Assembly: GCA_005502805.1 (NCBI GenBank)
Contig: SCMY01000017.1
Location: forward strand, 32,043-96,042
Source of the DNA: Rhizobiales bacterium 2SD
GTDB taxonomy: Bacteria > Pseudomonadota > Alphaproteobacteria > Rhizobiales > Beijerinckiaceae
Reading direction: 5' to 3'
Length of the DNA: 64,000 bases
Translations under genes and position numbers: made by a program
The notes under the pieces: generated by a model
What the model was told of the DNA's origin: nothing
The model's input: only the letters and a program-made list of their open reading frames with translations
Database searches by the model: none
Shown: positions 35,527 through 44,059 of the stretch, one piece after another
Position numbering within the stretch: the first letter of the stretch is position 1
Layout: every line of letters starts with the position of its first letter

Positions 35527-35889
35527 ATGTCCCTCAAGATCCGCCTGACCCGTGGCGGCGCCAAGAAGCGCCCGTACTACCGCATCGTCGTCGCCGACGC
35601 CCGCTCGCCGCGCGATGGCCGCTTCATCGAGAAGATCGGCGCCTATGACCCGATGAAGGCCAAGGACTCGCCGGAGCGAGTCGTGCTCGATCTCGAGAAG
35701 GCGAAGGCCTGGCTCGCCAAGGGCGCCCAGCCGACCGATCGCGTCCTGCGCTTCCTCGACGCCGCCGGCGTGCTGAAGCGCGCGGCTCGCAACAACCCGA
35801 ACAAGGCTGTGCCCGGCGACAAGGCCAAGGAGCGCGCCGAGAAGAAGGCCGAGAAGGCTGCCGCCCCGGCCGAAGCCGCGGCTGAGTGA
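35527..35889 (+). CDS. rpsP: 30S ribosomal protein S16
   Basis: 120-residue S16. Core motif SLKIRLTRGGAKKRPYYRIVVADARSPRDGRFIE (in outline) and GAYDPM are intact; the C-terminal 35 residues are a Lys/Ala/Glu-rich extension common in alphaproteobacteria. It lies 28 nt after ffh with an AAAGGAAAG site upstream. Confidence 0.98.
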   Translation: MSLKIRLTRGGAKKRPYYRIVVADARSPRDGRFIEKIGAYDPMKAKDSPERVVLDLEKAKAWLAKGAQPTDRVLRFLDAAGVLKRAARNNPNKAVPGDKAKERAEKKAEKAAAPAEAAAE

Positions 35890-35907
35890 GCCTTCGATGG
35901 TTCAGGG

Positions 35908-35984
35908 CGTCATTCCCGGGCGAAGCGCAGCGGAGACCCGGGAATCTCCGGCAGGAGATGCTCGGGTCAAGCCCGAGCATGACG
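35908..35984. repeat. Intergenic CGTCAT-flanked hairpin repeat
   Basis: Inside the rpsP-rimM gap: CGTCATTCCCGGGCGAAGC...ACCCGGGAATCTCC followed by GATGCTCGGGTC...GACCCGAGCATGACG-type hairpin. Same family as elements at 5.8, 42.8 and 43.9 kb. It inserts two strong hairpins into a core operon and may cause partial termination or processing between rpsP and rimM. Confidence 0.7.
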
Positions 35985-35991
35985 CACTGAC

Positions 35992-36513
35992 ATGAGCGAC
36001 GATCTCGTCCTGCTCGGTATCGTCGGCGCGCCGCATGGCGTGCGCGGCGAGGTCCGGATCAAGACCTTCACGGCCGATCCGCTGGCGCTCGCCGAATACG
36101 GCCCGCTGGTCGACGAGAAAGGCCGGCGTTTCGAGATCGCCGACATCCGCCCCGCCAAGGAAGTGGTCGTCGCCCGGCTCAAGGGCGTGACCAGCCGCGA
36201 GGCGGCCGAGCTCCTGAACGGCGTCAAGCTCCACATCGAGCGCTCGCGCCTGCCGGCGCCCGAGGACGAGGACGAGTTCCTGCAGGCCGATCTCGTCGGC
36301 TGCAGCGTCATCGGGCCTGATGGAGCCGTGCTCGGCACCGTCACCGCCGTCGCCAATTACGGCGCCGGCGACCTCATCGACATCGAGACGCCGGATGGCC
36401 GCTCGGTGTTGATGCCGTTCACCAAGGCCTTCGCCCCGCGCATCGACATCGCGGCCAAGCGCATCGAGGCCCTGCCGCCCGCCGGTCTGTTCGAGGATGA
36501 CGATGCTGCCTGA
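35992..36513 (+). CDS. rimM: Ribosome maturation factor RimM
   Basis: 173-residue 16S processing factor that binds S19 during 30S head assembly. N-terminal RimM barrel (LVLLGIVGAPHGVRGEVRIKTF) and C-terminal PRC-barrel (GAVLGTVTAVANYGAGDLIDIET, LMPFTKAFAP). Follows rpsP with an intervening hairpin repeat; overlaps the HAD phosphatase gene. Confidence 0.96.
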   Translation: MSDDLVLLGIVGAPHGVRGEVRIKTFTADPLALAEYGPLVDEKGRRFEIADIRPAKEVVVARLKGVTSREAAELLNGVKLHIERSRLPAPEDEDEFLQADLVGCSVIGPDGAVLGTVTAVANYGAGDLIDIETPDGRSVLMPFTKAFAPRIDIAAKRIEALPPAGLFEDDDAA

Positions 36514-37174
36514 GACGCCGGCCAAGGGCCTGATCTTCGACATGGACGGCACCATCGTCGACAACATGCGCTACCATGACGACGCCTGGGAGGTCTGGTA
36601 CCGCAAATACGGCCTGCCCTTCGAGCGCGCGACCTTCTCGGCCCGCACCGCCGGCATGGCGATCTCCGACATCATCGGCCCGCATTTCCCCGGCGCCGAC
36701 GCGGCTGAGCTCGACCGGCTCGCCGAGGAGAAGGAAGGGCTCTATCGCGAGACCTATGGTCCGCTGGTCAAGCCGCTCGGCGGCCTGCTCGACCTGCTCG
36801 ACCGGGCGCGGGCACATGACGTGCCGATGGCGGTCGGCACCGCCGCCGCGCCGCCGAACATCGCCCTGATCCTCGACACGCTCTCGCTTCGCCAGCGCTT
36901 CGCCACCATCGTCTCGCCGAGCCAGGGCTTTCCGGGCAAGCCGCATCCCGACATGTTCCTGGCGGCGGCCGAGCGCATGGGCGTCGCCCCGGCCGATTGC
37001 ATCGTCTTCGAGGATGCGCCGAACGGCGTCGAGGCGGCCCGCCGCGCTGGCATGCGCGCGGTCGCGGTGCTGACCATGCTGCCGGCGCAGGCCTTCGCCG
37101 CCTTCGACAACGTCATCGCCAGTGTCGACGACTATGCGGCGCTGGACGGTAATCCGGCGCTCGCCTTCGCCTGA
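36503..37174 (+). CDS. HAD family phosphatase (beta-PGM-like)
   Basis: 223-residue haloacid-dehalogenase-type phosphatase or phosphomutase. Motif I is FDMDGTIVDN (nucleophile Asp), the cap follows, and motif IV is VFEDAPNGVEAARRAGM. The start is either ATG 36503 (GAGG 6 nt upstream) or ATG 36497; either way it overlaps the rimM end, implying coupling. This gene and the CatB-like one separate rimM from trmD, which are usually adjacent. Substrate likely a sugar phosphate. Confidence 0.88.
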   Translation: MLPETPAKGLIFDMDGTIVDNMRYHDDAWEVWYRKYGLPFERATFSARTAGMAISDIIGPHFPGADAAELDRLAEEKEGLYRETYGPLVKPLGGLLDLLDRARAHDVPMAVGTAAAPPNIALILDTLSLRQRFATIVSPSQGFPGKPHPDMFLAAAERMGVAPADCIVFEDAPNGVEAARRAGMRAVAVLTMLPAQAFAAFDNVIASVDDYAALDGNPALAFA

Positions 37175-37354
37175 CCGGCGGTTTAGGCTGCCCAATCCAT
37201 GAAGCAGACCCACTGTACCAGCTCCATCGCGTTCTCGCGCTCCTGAAGCGCGGAACGCAAGACCGGACGGGCATCGGCAAGGCCGATCGCCCGCGCTTTC
37301 CTGTGTCTTCAGGCCGGCGGCTCCCGCGAGCGCGCCAGCCAATGCGAGCTGATC

Positions 37355-37990
37355 ATGACCAATTTTTTCGAGAGCCCGTTCAAGGGCATTCCGCTCACCG
37401 AGCAGGTGCGTCACCCCAACATCGTCGTTGGGCGCCATAGCTATTATTCCGGCTATTATCACGGCCACGGCTTCGACGACTGCGCCCGTTTCCTGCTGCC
37501 GCATGAGAGCGCCGACCGGCTGATCGTCGGCAGCTTCTGCTCGATCGGCTCGGGCGCGGCCTTCATCATGGCCGGCAATCAGGGCCATCGGAACGACTGG
37601 GTCAGCACCTTCCCGTTCCACTATCTCCCGGACGAGCCGAGCTTCGCCGGCGCGCGCGACGGTTATCTCCCGGCGGGCGATACGGTGGTCGGCAATGATG
37701 TCTGGATCGGCTCGGAAGCCATCGTCATGCCCGGCGTCAGCATCGGCCATGGCGCGGTGATCGGGACGCGGGCGCTCGTCACGCGCGATGTCGAGCCCTA
37801 TGCGATCATCGGCGGCAACCCGGCAAAGCTGATCCGCAAGCGCTTCGACGAGGCGCGGATCGCGCTGCTGCTCGAAATGGCCTGGTGGGACTGGAGCGAC
37901 GAGCACCTGCGCGATGCGATGCCTCTGCTGACCAGCGGCGAGATCGAAGCCCTTCACGCTTATTGGAACAAGCGCGTCCGGCAGGCCTGA
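37355..37990 (+). CDS. CatB-type O-acetyltransferase
   Basis: 211-residue left-handed beta-helix acetyltransferase of the xenobiotic (type B chloramphenicol/streptogramin) family. Marks: VGRHSYYSGYYHGHGFDDCARFLL, GSFCSIGSGAAFIMAGNQGHRNDWVSTFPF (catalytic His in outline) and hexapeptide repeats VVGNDVWIGSEAIVMPGVSIG to PYAIIGGNPAK. It could acetylate a drug or a cell-envelope sugar; drug resistance is not shown. Preceded by a 180-bp gap. Confidence 0.9.
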   Translation: MTNFFESPFKGIPLTEQVRHPNIVVGRHSYYSGYYHGHGFDDCARFLLPHESADRLIVGSFCSIGSGAAFIMAGNQGHRNDWVSTFPFHYLPDEPSFAGARDGYLPAGDTVVGNDVWIGSEAIVMPGVSIGHGAVIGTRALVTRDVEPYAIIGGNPAKLIRKRFDEARIALLLEMAWWDWSDEHLRDAMPLLTSGEIEALHAYWNKRVRQA

Positions 37991-38052
37991 AGCTGCTGTT
38001 GGCGGTTGCGCTCGACTGGTGACGCGGCCGCCATTTCATGCCAGCAGAGGCC

Positions 38053-38835
38053 ATGACCTTCCGCGCCAGCGTCCTCACCCTCTATCCCGAGATGTTTCCC
38101 GGCCCGCTCGGCGCCTCGCTGGCGGGAGAGGGCCTGCGCAGCGGGCTCTGGTCGCTAAATACTCATCAGATCCGTGAGCACGGTATCGGCCGGCACCGCA
38201 ATGTCGACGACACGCCGGCCGGCGGCGGCGCCGGCATGGTGCTGCGCTGCGACGTGCTGGCGGCGGCGATCGATGCCGCGGTTCCCGCCGATGATGCCCG
38301 GCCGCGCCTGTTGATGTCGCCGCGCGGCCGGCCGCTCAGCCAGCGTATGGTCCGTGATTATGTCGCCGGCGAGGGCGTCGTCATCGTCTGCGGCCGCTTC
38401 GAGGGCGTCGACGAGCGCGTCATCGAGGGGCGCGGCCTGACCGAGGTCTCGGTCGGCGACTACATCCTGTCAGGCGGCGAGATGGCGGCCATGGTGCTGC
38501 TCGACGCCTGCGTGCGCCTGATTCCCGGCGTGATGGGCAAGGAAGCCTCCGGCACCGAGGAGAGCTTCGAGAACGGCCTGCTCGAATACCCCCACTACAC
38601 CCGCCCGCGCGAATGGGAGGGCAGGGGCCTGCCCGAGGCGCTGCTCTCCGGCGACCATGCCCGAATCGCCCGTTGGCGGCGCGAGCAGGCAGAGCAGATC
38701 ACGCGGGAGCGGCGGCCGGACCTCTTGAATCCTTCTCCCACCCATCTCGGGCCTGCCCGAGATGGGCAACGCAAAGTGTCAAAGTCGGCAACAGCCGACT
38801 TTGACGGGGGAGAAGGTGGCAGCGCGAAGCGCTGA
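38053..38835 (+). CDS. trmD: tRNA (guanine-N1)-methyltransferase, repeat-encoded C-terminus
   Basis: 260 residues; makes m1G37 in tRNA using SAM in a trefoil knot. Conserved: ASVLTLYPEMFPG, GGGAGMVLRCDVL, VIVCGRFEGVDERV and EVSVGDYILSGGEMAAMVLLDA. Family homology ends at about RERRPDLL; the last 35 or so residues (NPSPTHLGPARDG..., then KVSKSATADFDGG) are encoded by a hairpin-rich intergenic repeat. Start taken at MTFRASVL, as in relatives; ATG 38038 would add five residues. rplS does not follow. Confidence 0.95.
   Translation: MTFRASVLTLYPEMFPGPLGASLAGEGLRSGLWSLNTHQIREHGIGRHRNVDDTPAGGGAGMVLRCDVLAAAIDAAVPADDARPRLLMSPRGRPLSQRMVRDYVAGEGVVIVCGRFEGVDERVIEGRGLTEVSVGDYILSGGEMAAMVLLDACVRLIPGVMGKEASGTEESFENGLLEYPHYTRPREWEGRGLPEALLSGDHARIARWRREQAEQITRERRPDLLNPSPTHLGPARDGQRKVSKSATADFDGGEGGSAKR
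38731..38820. repeat. Hairpin-rich repeat overlapping the trmD 3' end
   Basis: Outer arms CCTTCTCCCACC (38731-38742) and GGGGGAGAAGGTGG enclose two hairpins: CCATCTCGGGC/GCCCGAGATGG and AAAGTCGGC/GCCGACTTT. It is translated in frame as the tail of TrmD. A related element lies just downstream at 38888-38999. Confidence 0.75.
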
Positions 38836-38847
38836 CGGATGAGGGAA

Positions 38848-38870
38848 GGCCGCGCCAGCGGCCCTTTTTT
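38848..38870 (+). terminator. Rho-independent terminator after trmD
   Basis: Stem GGCCGC (38848-38853) and GCGGCC (38858-38863) with a GCCA loop followed by CTTTTTT. It lies 12 nt after the trmD stop and closes the ffh-to-trmD cluster. Confidence 0.8.
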
Positions 38871-38887
38871 CGTCTCACCCAGTCATA

Positions 38888-38999
38888 CCGCCCTCATCCC
38901 CTGCCGGGATCTTCTCCCTGTGCATGTCGGATGCTTCCGACATGCACCACTTAAAGTGCCAATCTCGGGCAGGCCCGAGATTGGTGGGAGAAGGAGGCT
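38888..38999. repeat. Second hairpin repeat, between trmD and rhodanese
   Basis: Begins CCCTCATCCCCTGCCGGG and ends GGTGGGAGAAGGAGG. Contains perfect hairpins GCATGTCGGA/TCCGACATGC and CCAATCTCGGGC/GCCCGAGATTGG. Same building blocks as the element fused to trmD. Confidence 0.7.
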
Positions 39000-39001
39000 C
39001 G

Positions 39002-39424
39002 TCACGGATAGCTCTTTACCGGCAGGCCTTCCGCCAGCCAGCCCTTGTCTCTGGGATTGCCGAGCAGTCCACCGCGGACGTCGACCAGCTCCTTCCAGCC
39101 GCGCCCGGCTAGCGTCTTCTGCAGGGTCGAAGTGCGGTTGCCGGTCCGGCAGATCAGCGCGATCGGCTTGCCGGGGTGGTCGAGCTTCAGCGCCGCCAGC
39201 CTGACCTCGAAGGCGCTGCCGGTCATGTCGAGCTTGATCGCGCCCTCCGGCACGCCGGTATCGGCCCATTCCTCGGGCGTGCGGATGTCGACGAGGACGA
39301 GCTTGCCGGCTTTGTTCGCCTCGTGCGCCTCGCGGACGGAGAGCGAGGGCAGGGGCGTCTGCGCCTCTGCGCGGACAGGTAGCGAGCACAAGGTGGCGAG
39401 CAGCAGGAGTGCACGACGGTTCAT
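39002..39424 (-). CDS. Exported single-domain rhodanese
   Basis: 140-residue rhodanese-like protein with a signal peptide (RALLLLATLCSLPVRAEA), so probably periplasmic. The active-site loop is Cys92-RTGNR97, followed by TSTLQKTLAGRGWKELVDVRGGL. An upstream LVDIRTPEEWADTGVPEGA segment is the typical CH2-like motif. Sulfur transfer or thiol redox in the envelope is the likely role. Start at MNRRALLLL (ATG 39424). Confidence 0.92.
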   Translation of the reverse strand: MNRRALLLLATLCSLPVRAEAQTPLPSLSVREAHEANKAGKLVLVDIRTPEEWADTGVPEGAIKLDMTGSAFEVRLAALKLDHPGKPIALICRTGNRTSTLQKTLAGRGWKELVDVRGGLLGNPRDKGWLAEGLPVKSYP

Positions 39425-39489
39425 GCCGAAGCGATACTCCCAAGACACGGGCTGCCGCAATTCACGAAGCCCGGAAACACCGGCCATGC

Positions 39490-40089
39490 TCAGCGACGCG
39501 TCGAGCGGAACCCGGTCCTGTCCGCCTCGGTGATCGCGCGCAGCACCTTGCAGGGCACGCCGGCCGCGATCACGCCGGCCGGAACATCGCGTGTGACCAC
39601 GCTGCCGGCGCCGATGATCGAGTCGTCGCCGATCGTAACGCCCTGGTTGATCTGGACGCCGCCGCCGATCCACACGCGATTGCCGATCGTCACTGGCCTG
39701 GCATAGCAGCCGCCCGCCACACGCTCGGCCGGATCGATGGCGTGGTTCGACGTGTAGATGCCGACGCGCGGGCCGAGCAGGACATTGTCACCGATGGTGA
39801 TCTCGCCACCGTCGAGCATGACGCAGTCGAAATTGGCGTAGAAGCTGCGGCCGATACGGATGTTGAAGCCGAATTCGCAGCGGAAATTCGGCTCGAAATG
39901 CGCGCCGGGACCGACATCGCGCAGGAATGCGCGCAGCAGTGCCTCGCGCTCCGCCTGCGGCTGGCCGAGGCTGCGGTTATAGGCATCGGTCAGGCCGACG
40001 GCCCGCGCCCGCGCTGCGATCAGCTCGGGCGTGAGATCGTCATACATGCGCCCCGACAGCATCAGGGCGCGCTGGTCTTCGAGTGTCAT
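39490..40089 (-). CDS. Sugar O-acetyltransferase (Maa/NodL-like)
   Basis: 199-residue hexapeptide-repeat acetyltransferase. The N-terminal maltose-acetyltransferase segment (ALMLSGRMYDDLTPEL) and the trimerising beta-helix (GDNVLLGPRVGIYTSNHAIDP with catalytic His, then TIGNRVWIGGGVQINQGVTIG and GIPC-like GVPCKVLRAI) are clear. It acetylates maltose, glucose or a glycan such as a Nod-factor-like oligosaccharide; the acceptor is unknown. It ends 66 nt from the rhodanese start on the same strand and begins 50 nt after the aminotransferase stop. Confidence 0.93.
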   Translation of the reverse strand: MTLEDQRALMLSGRMYDDLTPELIAARARAVGLTDAYNRSLGQPQAEREALLRAFLRDVGPGAHFEPNFRCEFGFNIRIGRSFYANFDCVMLDGGEITIGDNVLLGPRVGIYTSNHAIDPAERVAGGCYARPVTIGNRVWIGGGVQINQGVTIGDDSIIGAGSVVTRDVPAGVIAAGVPCKVLRAITEADRTGFRSTRR

Positions 40090-40138
40090 TGCGGATCGGG
40101 ACGAGGCCGGCAGATGAGCCGCCGGCCTCTGTCCAATC

Positions 40139-41341
<1,203 letters not shown>

Positions 41342-41475
41342 GATCCAGATCTCCGGGAGAACAATGGCGCCCGTCGCAGGCGCGGGGCGTGGTTTAGGCT
41401 CCCGGGGCGGGCACTGCAAGCGAGACTGCTTGATATCGGCCAGAAACGACAGGAATGGCAGAAAGGCCGCCTTGC

Positions 41476-41709
41476 TCAGGCTGCCTCGCGCAGGCGCTCG
41501 CGGCGGCGTTGTACCGTCGTCACTGCGACGACATTCCAGCGCGGCCGTCCGAAGCAGGGAAAGCCGCGCCGGTTGAGGCGGCGGGCGATGTCGGCGGGGT
41601 CGGTGATGCCGACTTCGACGAGCTGATCGATCAGCGCGCCGGCAGCTTCCAGGAAGATGGCGAGCAGCGCCCTGTCGAGGTCGCGGCTCGCCTTGTCGGC
41701 ACTGGGCAT
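41476..41709 (-). CDS. Small protein with recombinase-like C-terminal motif
   Basis: 77-residue protein. The segment DPADIARRLNRRGFPCFGRPRWNVVAVTTVQRRRERL resembles the short helix-turn-helix-like motif found in large serine recombinases (IAxxLNxRGIxT...W...V...L), here without any catalytic domain. The N-terminal half is a predicted helix. Start at MPSADKASRDLD (ATG 41709), 5 nt after the stop of the next small gene. Function unknown; DNA binding is inferred. Confidence 0.65.
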   Translation of the reverse strand: MPSADKASRDLDRALLAIFLEAAGALIDQLVEVGITDPADIARRLNRRGFPCFGRPRWNVVAVTTVQRRRERLREAA

Positions 41710-41713
41710 GCCC

Positions 41714-41944
41714 TCAATGGATGCCCATGCCATAGCTTGGCTCGACTCCATTCGGGGAGATCAGCACGGCATTGGGATGGCCGCCCTCGGCGAGGGCGAA
41801 GCGCACCGCCTCCTTCTGGTTGCGGAAAATGCCCTCGCTGCGGCCTTCGAGATCGCGAGCGACCCAGAAGCCGTGGCTCGACTGGCCGACCAGGAAGAGA
41901 TGGCTCTCGCCGGTGAGCGGCTGCAGTGGCTTGAAGTGTCCCAT
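41714..41944 (-). CDS. Small hypothetical protein
   Basis: 76-residue protein, no named family recognised. Sequence features are GESHLFLVGQSSHGFWVARDLEGRSEGIFRNQKEAVRFALAEGG in outline, a beta-strand-turn-helix pattern reminiscent of DUF2188-like small proteins (GxWxV...G...F..k.eA...A). Start at MGHFKPL (ATG 41944). It lies in a run of three small minus-strand genes with gaps of 4 and 10 nt. Confidence 0.65.
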   Translation of the reverse strand: MGHFKPLQPLTGESHLFLVGQSSHGFWVARDLEGRSEGIFRNQKEAVRFALAEGGHPNAVLISPNGVEPSYGMGIH

Positions 41945-41954
41945 GGCGGCACGC

Positions 41955-42140
41955 TCAGTTCGGCAAGGCGAACCAGGCGCGCAGGCCGATGAAGGCGGCG
42001 GCGGCCAGCGCGAACACGGCGAGCGCGACCATCTCGGCACAGAGGATTCCGACGACCGGGCGGCGGCTGGTGACGCTGTCATAGACGGCGCGGGCGCGGC
42101 GCTGCTGGCTGGTGCGGAACAGATTGGTGTTCATCGACAT
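41955..42140 (-). CDS. Small single-pass membrane protein
   Basis: 61-residue protein with a basic N-terminal half (LFRTSQQRRARAVYDSVTSRRP) and one C-terminal transmembrane helix (VGILCAEMVALAVFALAAAAFIGL). Strong GGAGGT site 5 nt before ATG 42140. First of three small genes probably transcribed together. Divergent from the DUF188 gene. Confidence 0.7.
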   Translation of the reverse strand: MSMNTNLFRTSQQRRARAVYDSVTSRRPVVGILCAEMVALAVFALAAAAFIGLRAWFALPN

Positions 42141-42266
42141 ATCGACCTCCATCGATGCCGATGATGTAGGTCTAGGCCCGATAAGACCGCCATGCGGAAG
42201 GTGTTGCGGCGCATAAGGCCGGCATAAAGGCTTGCATGGCGCCCTTGCGGCTGCGATGCCGGCGCC

Positions 42267-42746
42267 ATGGACGCTTCCGCCAACACCATCGCGATCTATG
42301 TCGACGCCGACGCCTGCCCGGTGAAGCCGGAGGTCTATCGCGTCGCCGAGCGGCACCGGCTCAAGGTCTTCGTCGTCGCCAACAGCTTCATGCAGGTGCC
42401 GCGCGAGCCCTGGATCGAGCGCGTCGTCGTGCCCGGCAATTTCGACGCCGCCGATGACTGGATAGCCGAGCGCGCCCGCCGCGGCGCGATCGTCGTCACC
42501 GCCGACATCCCGCTCGCCGACCGCTGCATCAAGGCCGGCGCCGACGTGATCGGCCCGACCGGCAAGCCCTTCACCGAAGCCTCGATCGGCATGGCGCTGG
42601 CGACGCGCGACATGATGGAGGATCTGCGCGCCATGGGCAGCGTCGGCGGCGGGCCGAAGCCGTTCTCGCAGAAGGACCGCTCGGCCTTCCTGCAGGCGCT
42701 GGACGTCGCGGTGCAGCGCCTGAAGCGGGCGGGGTTTTCGGCATGA
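42267..42746 (+). CDS. YaiI/YqxD family protein (DUF188)
   Basis: 159-residue DUF188 protein, PIN-like fold, predicted nuclease-like activity not proven. Motifs IAIYVDADACPVKPEVYRVAER, VVVPGNFDAADDWIAERA, IVVTADIPLADRCI, and GGPKPFSQKDRSAFLQAL match the family over its full length. Cytosolic; widespread housekeeping-like gene. Followed by a repeat element. Confidence 0.94.
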   Translation: MDASANTIAIYVDADACPVKPEVYRVAERHRLKVFVVANSFMQVPREPWIERVVVPGNFDAADDWIAERARRGAIVVTADIPLADRCIKAGADVIGPTGKPFTEASIGMALATRDMMEDLRAMGSVGGGPKPFSQKDRSAFLQALDVAVQRLKRAGFSA

Positions 42747-42750
42747 CACC

Positions 42751-42859
42751 CGTCATGCTCGGGCTTGACCCGAGCATCTCAGGCCGGAAGAGGCTCCGGC
42801 CAGCGCTTTCTTCTGTAAGAGATTCTCGGGTCTGCGCTTCGCTCCGCCCGAGAATGACG
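42751..42859. repeat. Intergenic CGTCAT-flanked hairpin repeat
   Basis: CGTCATGCTCGGGCTTGACC-CGAGCATC hairpin, then a CCGGAAGAGGCTCCGG hairpin, then GATTCTCGGGTCTGCGC...GCCCGAGAATGACG. Member of the family seen at 5.8, 35.9 and 43.9 kb. Confidence 0.7.
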
Positions 42860-42951
42860 GCTGCGGTAGCCAGTCGCTGGACGAAAAATAGCTTTCCCCC
42901 TAATTCTGCCGCGAAAGCCCGTCCTTCAACCGGGCTCCCGGGAGGAAATTC

Positions 42952-43926
42952 ATGTCGCTGACCCGCCGTTCCACGCTCGGCCTCGTTGCCGGCGCCGTCT
43001 TCGCTCCGGCGATCGTCCGGGCGCAGAGCTATCCGTCGAAGACAATCACTCTGGTCGTGCCTTATCCGGCTGGTGGGCCGACCGACGCGATCGCGCGTTT
43101 CGTCGCGCAGGACCTTTCGACTTCGATCGGCCAGAGCGTCGTCATCGACAACCGCGCCGGCGCTTCGGGCGCGGTCGGCACCCGCGCCGTCGCGCATGGC
43201 GCCGCCGATGGCCACACCTTCATCTTCGGCAACAACCAGACGCATGGGAACAACATGTTCCTGCTGAAGGAGCCGGGCTATGACGCGGTCAAGGATTTCG
43301 CGCCGGTCGCCGGCGTCGGCGCCTTCGAGCACGCCTTCGTCGTCCGCAACGACCTGCCGGCGAAAAACATCAAGGAGCTGATCGCGCTCGCCAAGGCCGA
43401 TCCCGGCAAGCTCAACTACGGCTCGACCGGCGTCGGCTCCGGCTCGCATCTCGCCATGGAGCTGTTCATGCAGCGTACCGGCATCAAGATGACGCATGTG
43501 CCGTTCCGCGGCGCGGCGCCGCTGGTGCAGGAGATCATCGGTGGGCGCATCGACATCGCCAATTCGACGCTGCCGTCCGTGCTGGAGCAGATCAACGCCG
43601 GTACGCTCAGGGCGATCGCGCTGGCGAGCCCGGAGCGCAACCCGCGCGCCAAGGATATCCCGACCCTGCGCGAGCAGGGCGTGAGCGACGCCGACGCCGA
43701 CAGCTGGGCCGCCTTCTTCGCCCCGGCCGCGACGCCGGCGCCGGTGCTGGACACGCTCTCCAAGGCCGTGCTGGCTTCGCTCGCCAAGCCGGCGATCGCC
43801 GAGCAGATCCTCAAGCTCGGTTTCACCCTCAAGGTCCGTGATCCCGCCGCCTTCCGGCCCTATCACCAGCAGGAAATCGCGACCTGGGAGAAGATCATCA
43901 AGGAAGCCGGCGTGAAGCCGGAGTGA
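42952..43926 (+). CDS. Bug/TctC-type tripartite tricarboxylate transporter substrate-binding protein
   Basis: 324-residue periplasmic binding protein with a Tat-like leader (TRRSTLGLVAGAVFAPAIVRAQ). Family signatures: LVVPYPAGGPTDAIARFVAQDLS, VIDNRAGASGAVGTRAVAHGAADGHTF in outline, VPFRGAAPLVQEIIGG and the C-terminal WEKIIKEAGVKPE. It binds a small carboxylate or aromatic acid. A GGGAGGAAATTC site precedes the ATG. No TctA/TctB membrane subunits lie nearby, a common situation for these 'orphan' Bug proteins. Confidence 0.93.
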   Translation: MSLTRRSTLGLVAGAVFAPAIVRAQSYPSKTITLVVPYPAGGPTDAIARFVAQDLSTSIGQSVVIDNRAGASGAVGTRAVAHGAADGHTFIFGNNQTHGNNMFLLKEPGYDAVKDFAPVAGVGAFEHAFVVRNDLPAKNIKELIALAKADPGKLNYGSTGVGSGSHLAMELFMQRTGIKMTHVPFRGAAPLVQEIIGGRIDIANSTLPSVLEQINAGTLRAIALASPERNPRAKDIPTLREQGVSDADADSWAAFFAPAATPAPVLDTLSKAVLASLAKPAIAEQILKLGFTLKVRDPAAFRPYHQQEIATWEKIIKEAGVKPE

Positions 43927-43937
43927 TCCTTGGCTCC

Positions 43938-44034
43938 CGTCATGCTCGGACGGAGCGAAGCGGAGATCCGAGAATCTCGGAAACGCCAGGGCGCCTTCCC
44001 GTCCTGAGATGGTCGGCTCAAGGCCGACCATGAC
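43938..44034. repeat. Intergenic CGTCAT-flanked hairpin repeat
   Basis: CGTCATGCTCGGACGGAGCGAAGC...GATCCGAGAATCTCGG, then GATGGTCGGCTCAAGGCCGACCATGACG hairpin (in parts). Fourth member of the family in this window; between the Bug protein and the SAF oxidoreductase genes. Confidence 0.65.
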
Positions 44035-44059
44035 GACCTCGATATGCCGGAGCCCGTTC

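Noticed and set aside
37355..37990. CatB-like gene as a chloramphenicol-resistance determinant
   Set aside because: The fold is shared by many housekeeping xenobiotic acetyltransferases and there is no mobile context, so resistance is not supported by sequence alone.
41476..41709. A serine recombinase or integrase
   Set aside because: Only the short C-terminal-like motif is present; there is no resolvase catalytic domain, attachment site or cargo, so it was called a small protein with a recombinase-like motif.
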